Notes under the pieces: model-generated
Database searches by the model: none
Seen by the model: the letters and a program-made list of their open reading frames with translations, nothing else
Told to the model about the DNA's origin: nothing
NCBI GenBank assembly: GCA_001839685.1
Contig: MLAK01001315.1
Location: 12,132 to 22,774 of the forward strand
Direction of reading: 5' to 3'
Source: Tritrichomonas foetus
Taxonomy: Eukaryota > Parabasalia > Tritrichomonadida > Tritrichomonadidae
DNA length: 10,643 nt
Part shown: in pieces, positions 6,095 to 10,643 of the stretch
Numbering within the stretch: the first letter of the stretch is position 1
How the letters are laid out: every line of letters starts with the position of its first letter
Program-made: the position numbers and the translations under genes

Positions 6095-7291
6095 TTAAAA
6101 TTCTTCCATGAACGAAAATGATTTAGCTTGAACTTTTGGACTCATCAGTGTTGTGTGAGTGATTCTTCTAATCATTGGATAAACTTTTGGAACGAGTCTA
6201 GTACACTGCTGCATTGCAGGAATATTATTTGTTGTTTTTCGATGTAAGAAATTCATTTGTTGATCAAAAGCTGGATTCATTGCATGAAGAGTTGTTCTTT
6301 CTGATTGTCTCTGATAAGTTTTAGTCATTGAGAAGAAACAAGTCTCTTCCCTTTTCAATTTTCGAAGTGCTGGTAATCTTATAGGCTCGAGTTCATTCTT
6401 TTCATTAATCACTAAAACGCCGCTTTTGTTTTGGTTTGAAGTACCATAGTTACTTGAAGAAAACACAGTTATAACAGGGCCATTTGGGAAAACAGAAATT
6501 CCTTCATCAACGCATTGATGAGCACGAATTATCCATCGCATTCCACTTGATTGAATGAATGATTTAATTGCATTTGCGCCAAAAGTTGAACCAACGCCAC
6601 GAGTCGACTCGGAAAACTCGAGAAAGTTCGTGCTTGGATCAGACCACATCAAGTCCTGTATTAATGGATCTTCTGGATCAGAAATTGGTCTCTGGATTTC
6701 AAGAATCTGTGAGACATCCTGCAATAAAGGTGAAATTCCCCCGTGAACACAAAATAGGTCCTTCCCAATAACAGCACCAAGTGGGAGCCAATCGAACACT
6801 TTCTGAAAACTCCTCCAAACATCATCAAAGCCATAGATTAAAACAATGTCCATTTTAAAGCCATACTGTGAATTCACATTTGAAATTTCATGATTCCCGC
6901 GAATCAAGTAAACGTGGCTTGGATAGGCGCATTGGAAAGCAATAAGCATAACGACGACTTCGAGGGAAAATGGGCCTCTGTCTACATAATCTCCGAGAAA
7001 TATATATTTGGTTTGGGGAGGCTCTTTGAATATGGAAAAAACTCGCAGTAGATCGTGGAAAGAACCGTGGAGATCGCCAACAACAACAATCGGTGGCTCG
7101 ATTTGGAGTAGCGTTTTTTGCTTTTGGAGAATTTGAATATCGTAATGACAAAGTTTGATGATGGTTGTTGCGTCAAACGAAGGAATCGGAACATCGATGC
7201 CGATTCCTGATAGAGAATTTTGTGCGGAATGAAGAAGGGCTCGAAAACCTGAAAGGACGAAATCAACGACTTCGTTAATCCCTTCGGTCAT
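6095..7291 (-). CDS. PP1-like serine/threonine protein phosphatase (PPP family)
   Basis: The 398-residue protein contains the complete PPP catalytic core: GDLHG (72-76), GDYVDRG (100-106), RGNHE (131-135), CVHGG (181-185), LMWSDP (214-219), RGVGSTFG (231-238) and RAHQ (256-259). Expected metal ligands are present (Asp73, His75, Asp101, Asn133, His183, His258), with catalytic His134, so it should remove phosphate from Ser/Thr. The usual SAPNYC plus beta12-beta13 loop is altered to SSSNYGTSNQNKSG (278-291); in PP1 this loop shapes inhibitor and toxin sensitivity. An extra C-terminal tail (about 310-398) is basic and Met/Thr/Gln-rich, unlike PP1. I chose ATG 7291 because an initiator TCATTA sits 14 nt upstream. 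In-frame ATGs at 7336 and 7348 would place that initiator inside the coding region, and the outermost codon is TTG. Divergent PPP paralogues are numerous in trichomonads. Confidence 0.93.
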   Translation of the reverse strand: MTEGINEVVDFVLSGFRALLHSAQNSLSGIGIDVPIPSFDATTIIKLCHYDIQILQKQKTLLQIEPPIVVVGDLHGSFHDLLRVFSIFKEPPQTKYIFLGDYVDRGPFSLEVVVMLIAFQCAYPSHVYLIRGNHEISNVNSQYGFKMDIVLIYGFDDVWRSFQKVFDWLPLGAVIGKDLFCVHGGISPLLQDVSQILEIQRPISDPEDPLIQDLMWSDPSTNFLEFSESTRGVGSTFGANAIKSFIQSSGMRWIIRAHQCVDEGISVFPNGPVITVFSSSNYGTSNQNKSGVLVINEKNELEPIRLPALRKLKREETCFFSMTKTYQRQSERTTLHAMNPAFDQQMNFLHRKTTNNIPAMQQCTRLVPKVYPMIRRITHTTLMSPKVQAKSFSFMEEF

Positions 7292-7301
7292 AAATTTAAA
7301 A

Positions 7302-7307
7302 TAATGA
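7302..7307 (-). promoter_or_regulatory. Initiator TCATTA of the phosphatase gene
   Basis: On the minus strand, TTTTCATTAT matches the trichomonad initiator TCA(+1)Y(T/A). With +1 at 7305, the leader before the ATG at 7291 is 14 nt. The same motif and the same leader length occur at the CS-TPR gene. This also decides the phosphatase start codon. Confidence 0.7.
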
Positions 7308-7616
7308 AAATTGAGTTGTTTTCTTTCAAAACTCATTTTAGTCACCATTAAAATATCACAAATAAGTAACTTCAAATGACTTTATGGGTTATTTTTCAAT
7401 AGTTTATTTTGTTATTGGATAAAACGATAGGCGAATCTTATTCAATTGTTTTTGAATAGTTTTCTTTATCCCGCAATTATTCATTTGAGAAAAAATATTG
7501 AAAAATTGGTATTTTTCAGAACATTCATTGAAATAGCGAAATCAAACAAACATTCAATGTATGTTTTTTTTTGAAGAAATTCGCTTAAGCAATTTATGCT
7601 TCACAGTGACGATCTA

Positions 7617-7660
7617 GATCTACTGGGTAAAATCAAATGATCTACTGGTAAAAATCAAGA
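7617..7660. repeat. Imperfect 22-bp tandem duplication
   Basis: Two adjacent 22-bp units begin GATCTACTGG and continue through a TAAAAATCAA-type segment (7617-7638 and 7639-7660). They differ by a G/A slip after GG and at the last bases. GATCTA also occurs just before the first unit, at 7611-7616. It is probably a local duplication; no function is evident. Confidence 0.7.
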
Positions 7661-7701
7661 ATAGAATTGGCCTTAAATCTCATGTAGATTGATTATCTTA
7701 T

Positions 7702-7902
7702 TCATGTTATTTGTTGCATTTTCTCTTTTTCTGATTTTATCTGGCCCAACAAAGGAGTAACAACCATATAAATAATGAAAAAGTTAAATATCAAAAATGT
7801 TGAATATATTATATGTTTCAAAATTTGAAAAGCACATAAAATTTCAATACTGTGGTAGTAGAAAAAACTGCCACTCTCATATTGTGATTCATTTTCACAC
7901 AT
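7702..7902 (-). CDS. Weak candidate small membrane protein ORF
   Basis: A 66-residue frame starts at a real ATG (7900-7902). It has a polar start (MCENESQYESGS), a hydrophobic stretch of about 25 residues centred on FLIFNFFIIYMVV, and a charged end (KSEKEKMQQ). TCATTT on the minus strand (7921-7926) would serve as an initiator with a 22-nt leader. The composition is what random AT-rich DNA also gives, and no homology is recognised. It is listed only because start, initiator and membrane segment coincide. Confidence 0.2.
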   Translation of the reverse strand: MCENESQYESGSFFYYHSIEILCAFQILKHIIYSTFLIFNFFIIYMVVTPLLGQIKSEKEKMQQIT

Positions 7903-8827
7903 TAAGTAAAATAACCTGTGAAATGAAACAATCAAAGATTGTTACACAAAATTATCTATTTTCTATCAAATAACCCGTCTCATCTCTTAGAATTTTGTCG
8001 GATTAAGATTTGTTAGAAACATCAACTGAAAATGAAAGTTTATTCCATTTATGCAAAGCAATCAATAGCGTGAAATTAAGAAAAGAGCGAAAATGTCTTA
8101 AATTGTGTTATAAAATCTATAACAACATACATGTATAGCACCAAATTATCATCATTGTAATTTCAAAATGAATTAATCATTAACAATAATTGCAACAAAA
8201 TTTTCAAATGTGATAAAAAATCATGTAATATTTTGGCGAAATTCACCCTTTTATCACAAAATAACTGATGTTGATACCACATATTGATTTTTCTTCAAGA
8301 GCCATCCAATTTCATCATCAATGTTAGTGAAAATTGTATTAAATGTCATTTGATTCACATAACAATCATAATCATGGAAATAAATCTGATATTTATCGTT
8401 TATGAAATATGTTATAGATACAATATTTCCATCACTTCCTTTGATTTAAACCGACCGCCCATTCAGTTTACCACACAATTCTTGAAAAAGTCCCTTTTCC
8501 AACCATCACACTGATAAGGAATTCATACAAGCCATTATACATCTCTGGTAGTTCATTAATGAAGAATCATTGGGTCATGAATCATGATTTAAAACCAAGA
8601 TATATCTCCTGGTGAAATTGAAAACACCACTCTGTGGTTGTATACCAAATGTGACACAACATAAATATAAATTACGTGTTTGGATCATTCTGTAAATTAT
8701 TCCTCTATTCTGCTGGATTTTTCATTATAAAATCACGCATTTTACAAAATATAAATGTTTTAAACACAATTTGGAAAAATAAAGTGAGTTACATTTCATG
8801 GGAACAAAAAATGAAGCTTCTAACTAT

Positions 8828-8951
8828 AAAATTTTATGATTTCATTGTGAAAATTTTGGTTTGATGAAATTAATAAAGTTAAAATTTATGATTTCATTAA
8901 TTTTCTCATTCGTGAGTTTTTTAATTTACTATTTCTTTAGTTTTCTCATTC
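8828..8951. repeat. Short direct repeats in AT-rich DNA
   Basis: AAAATTT(T)ATGATTTCATT occurs at 8828-8846 and again, one base shorter, at 8881-8898. TTTTCTCATTC occurs at 8901-8911 and 8941-8951, exactly 40 bp apart. They look like remnants of local duplications. Confidence 0.5.
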
Positions 8952-8962
8952 ATTAAGTTTAA

Positions 8963-9141
8963 TTAGGGAGAAGTTGCAGCTTCACTCCAAACTGGTCCTA
9001 CTATGTGATTTAAGTGCTTTGCCAAAATAGATACGACATTTGATGTAAAATCATGCCGTCTTCTCAGATTATCTTAAGCGTATTTATGAAATGTGAATAT
9101 CTTTCATGTTTTGGCATTGATAACATATCTTTCAAAAAATA
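8963..9141 (-). pseudogene. Possible frameshifted C-terminal gene relic
   Basis: Two adjoining minus-strand frames read as one protein-like segment. The first (9141-9073) includes LSMPKHERYSHFINTLK. The second (9073-8966) reads DNLRRRHDFTSNVVSILAKH followed by LNHIVGPVWSEAATSP, ending at TAA (8963-8965). They join across a one-base frame change near 9073 and lie between stop codons. The base composition is less AT-rich than the surroundings. The R-R-H-D then V-(x)n-W-x-E spacing loosely recalls C-terminal segments of some retroelement ORFs, but this is only an impression. It may be a dead fragment of a mobile element or a lost cellular gene. Confidence 0.3.
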
Positions 9142-9523
9142 TCACAGTATTCAATCATGAGTTCCCGCCAAAAAATATCTAATGATATATCTCGATGTTT
9201 TCCAAGTTATACACTATAATTCTTTGTAATCTAATGAAAAATTTTATAAAGCAAATGAATAAAGTTGTTTTTTAATTATATTAATTCATAAAAAGGAGAT
9301 ATTTCCAAATTCAAAATAAAAATATTCATTTAAAATTGATCTCGACAAACTTTTTATGAAGTCATACAATTTGCTTAATATTCACAATTATTCGAATCAC
9401 TCAATTCAAAAAGTTGGTTTAAATAGAATTTGATCACTCATTAGAGAATTTTATTTAGCAGTTAATCAATCAAAACCCTCATAAACCATACAAATTCTTT
9501 TTTTTAATTCTTAGAAAATTTTT

Positions 9524-9529
9524 TCATTT
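9524..9529 (+). promoter_or_regulatory. Initiator TCATTT of the CS-TPR gene
   Basis: TTTTTTCATTTATAAG is a full match to the trichomonad initiator TCA(+1)Y(T/A). With +1 at 9526, the leader to the ATG at 9540 is 14 nt, identical to the phosphatase gene. Confidence 0.7.
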
Positions 9530-9539
9530 ATAAGAATTC

Positions 9540-10496
9540 ATGGATATCGAGCATTCTCTTGTTCCTAAAGGCATTTCGCATGGCTATGATTTCCAGCAAG
9601 ACAAAAACATTATCACTATCGTCGAAAGTATTCCACCCGACACACCCCAAAGCAATGTCCAAGTAAATTACAACGTCATCGAAAATTCCATCTATATTGG
9701 TGTTAAAGGCGAAAATCCCATCGTTTGCGGCATTCTATACGAGAAAATTCAAGATATTCACTCATGCGAAATTATTGCCCCGATAATCAAAATCAAGCTC
9801 ATCAAAAAGAATAACAATCTTTGGCCATTATTAATCCGCGAGAAAAGCTCAAAAGGAATTGATTCGAAATCCCAATTTTTGCTCGGATGCGCCGCCGAGT
9901 CCCAGGGGTACTTCAACGAAGCCTTCAAATTTTACACACAGTCAGCACAGAAAAATTATCTGCCAGCAATGAGATATTTGGCCTATATTTATGCATCTGA
10001 ACAAAATCCATATCATATTCGGACAAACATCAAAGAGTCCATCAATATCTATCAAAACATGTTCAAAATATCGCAGGATAAAGAAATCGGACTAATTCTC
10101 GCCAAATCACTCAGAAAAGAAAGAAGAATTGATGAAGCAAAAAATGTGTTGGAAATTTGCGCGCAGTCATCAAATGATGCAAAGTATATGTTAGCATGTA
10201 TGTACAGCCCTCTTTTGGGTGGTGAATTAAATGATCCAAAAAGGGCAGTAAAGCTCTTTAAAGAGCTTTCAAACGCTTCAATGGTTGATGCAACCAAAAA
10301 ATTGATTCAACACTATGAGCAGGGCGTTGGAACACCTGTGAACTTGGAAGAAGCTGAACGTTTGAGAAAAGAAATTGCAAAAGTGAAGCAAGTGGAACAG
10401 CCAAGTAACTTTAAATACTGGATAGCTTTTGGAGCAGGTGTAGCATTGGCTGCTGGTTCTTTCTATTTGGGTGTGAAAAGGAGGCATGGCTCTTGA
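9540..10496 (+). CDS. Tail-anchored CS/Hsp20-TPR protein, candidate hydrogenosomal TOM receptor (Tom36/Tom46-like)
   Basis: The 318-residue protein (about 36 kDa) has three parts. Residues about 14-97 form a CS/p23 (Hsp20-like) beta sandwich (YDFQQDKNIITIVESIP to KNNNLWPLL). Residues about 110-282 carry Sel1/TPR-like helical pairs (QFLLGCAAESQGYFNEAFKF, AKYMLACMYSP, AVKLFKEL, LIQHYEQGVGTPVNLEEAER). Residues about 293-311 are a single moderately hydrophobic, Gly/Ala-rich membrane segment, followed by the short basic tail KRRHGS. This is the plan of a tail-anchored protein with its body in the cytosol; the weak segment plus basic end fits the mitochondrial-type outer membrane. In Trichomonas vaginalis hydrogenosomes, Tom36 and Tom46 are tail-anchored Hsp20-TPR proteins of the TOM complex that bind preproteins. 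Orthology is inferred from architecture and size only. Another tail-anchored co-chaperone is the alternative. The 5' half uses many C-ending codons. Confidence 0.85.
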   Translation: MDIEHSLVPKGISHGYDFQQDKNIITIVESIPPDTPQSNVQVNYNVIENSIYIGVKGENPIVCGILYEKIQDIHSCEIIAPIIKIKLIKKNNNLWPLLIREKSSKGIDSKSQFLLGCAAESQGYFNEAFKFYTQSAQKNYLPAMRYLAYIYASEQNPYHIRTNIKESINIYQNMFKISQDKEIGLILAKSLRKERRIDEAKNVLEICAQSSNDAKYMLACMYSPLLGGELNDPKRAVKLFKELSNASMVDATKKLIQHYEQGVGTPVNLEEAERLRKEIAKVKQVEQPSNFKYWIAFGAGVALAAGSFYLGVKRRHGS

Positions 10497-10516
10497 AGTA
10501 TTTCGAAGACGAAAAA

Positions 10517-10522
10517 AATAAA
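10517..10522 (+). terminator. Putative poly(A) signal AATAAA of the CS-TPR gene
   Basis: AATAAA begins 20 nt after the TGA stop, at the end of an A-rich run. It fits the short 3' ends typical of trichomonad mRNAs. Confidence 0.4.
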
Positions 10523-10606
10523 TAGGTTATTAAGTAAAAAAATTGAAGTTTACAAATCCAATTGGATGCCTTATGAAATTTATCTATTTCAAACTGAGAA
10601 AATTAT

Positions 10607-10643
10607 TTTCAAATCAAGAACATATTTCAAATCAAGAACATAT
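10607..10643. repeat. 18-bp perfect tandem duplication at the right edge
   Basis: TTTCAAATCAAGAACATA occurs at 10607-10624 and again without change at 10625-10642; base 10643 could begin a third copy. The window ends inside it, so this may be the first part of a longer minisatellite. Confidence 0.9.

Larger units (their letters stand above)
7376..9523. other. Long AT-rich intergenic region between two divergent genes
   Basis: About 2.2 kb without a convincing gene. It holds a 22-bp duplication (7617-7660), a weak 66-codon minus-strand ORF (7702-7902), a frameshifted relic (8963-9141) and short direct repeats near 8828-8951. Every longer frame here that opens with TTG or GTG instead of ATG was discounted. 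No tRNA- or rRNA-like sequence was recognised. Confidence 0.5.

Noticed and set aside
6555..7266. Several ORFs on both strands within the phosphatase gene
   Set aside because: They are shadows of the PPP frame, which carries all catalytic motifs.
7292..7375. N-terminal extension of the phosphatase to 7375
   Set aside because: The outermost codon is TTG, and an initiator lies between the upstream ATGs (7336, 7348) and ATG 7291, so those ATGs would not be in the mRNA.
8284..8514. 76-codon plus-strand ORF
   Set aside because: It starts with TTG, has no initiator, and the composition is AT-rich noise.
8676..8864. 62-codon plus-strand ORF
   Set aside because: It starts with GTG and shows no protein-like pattern or upstream initiator.
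10052..10487. Two minus-strand ORFs inside the CS-TPR gene
   Set aside because: They are antisense to the TPR helices and the tail anchor, with no features of their own.

Overview
The window looks like nuclear DNA of a parabasalid protist, most likely a Tritrichomonas foetus-like trichomonad. The DNA is very AT-rich. The genes are intronless with short 5' leaders, and two clear genes carry a trichomonad-type initiator (TCATTW) with its putative +1 A exactly 14 nt before the ATG. Five of the six genes have a TATAAA or AATAAA hexamer soon after the stop. The proteins fit as well: a divergent PP1-like phosphatase, an armadillo-like orphan, and a tail-anchored CS/Hsp20-TPR protein resembling the hydrogenosomal import receptors of Trichomonas. 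There are no bacterial operons or Shine-Dalgarno sites. The species is inferred, not proven.

Layout, left to right. A 20-bp minisatellite (1-180) runs off the left edge. It is followed by a short GC-richer patch with two competing hairpins (352-410). A MacroD-type ADP-ribose-binding protein (580-1350, minus) is divergent from a type II membrane GH47-like protein (1552-3102, plus) that appears to have lost catalytic residues. A small acidic, helical protein of unknown function (3324-3731, minus) converges on the GH47-like gene. It is divergent, across 120 bp, from an all-helical armadillo-like protein (3852-5186, plus). A 900-bp interval then holds a reading frame broken only by TGA and a possible mini-exon. 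A PP1-like phosphatase (6095-7291, minus) is followed by about 2.2 kb of AT-rich DNA with a 22-bp duplication, one weak small ORF and a frameshifted relic. Last comes the CS-TPR tail-anchored protein (9540-10496, plus), and an 18-bp tandem duplication touches the right edge. Tandem repeats at both edges suggest a complete draft contig that ended at repeats.

The genes do not form a pathway or operon; they alternate in strand as independent units. Themes that can be supported are ADP-ribose signalling (macro domain), secretory-pathway glycoprotein handling (GH47-like), phosphoprotein signalling (PPP phosphatase) and hydrogenosome biogenesis (Tom36/Tom46-like protein).

The most interesting points are the candidate hydrogenosomal import receptor, the apparent GH47 pseudoenzyme, the Asp-to-Cys change in the macro-domain loop, and the decayed coding traces in the intergenic DNA. 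No CRISPR array, rRNA or tRNA gene, or intact transposase was recognised.
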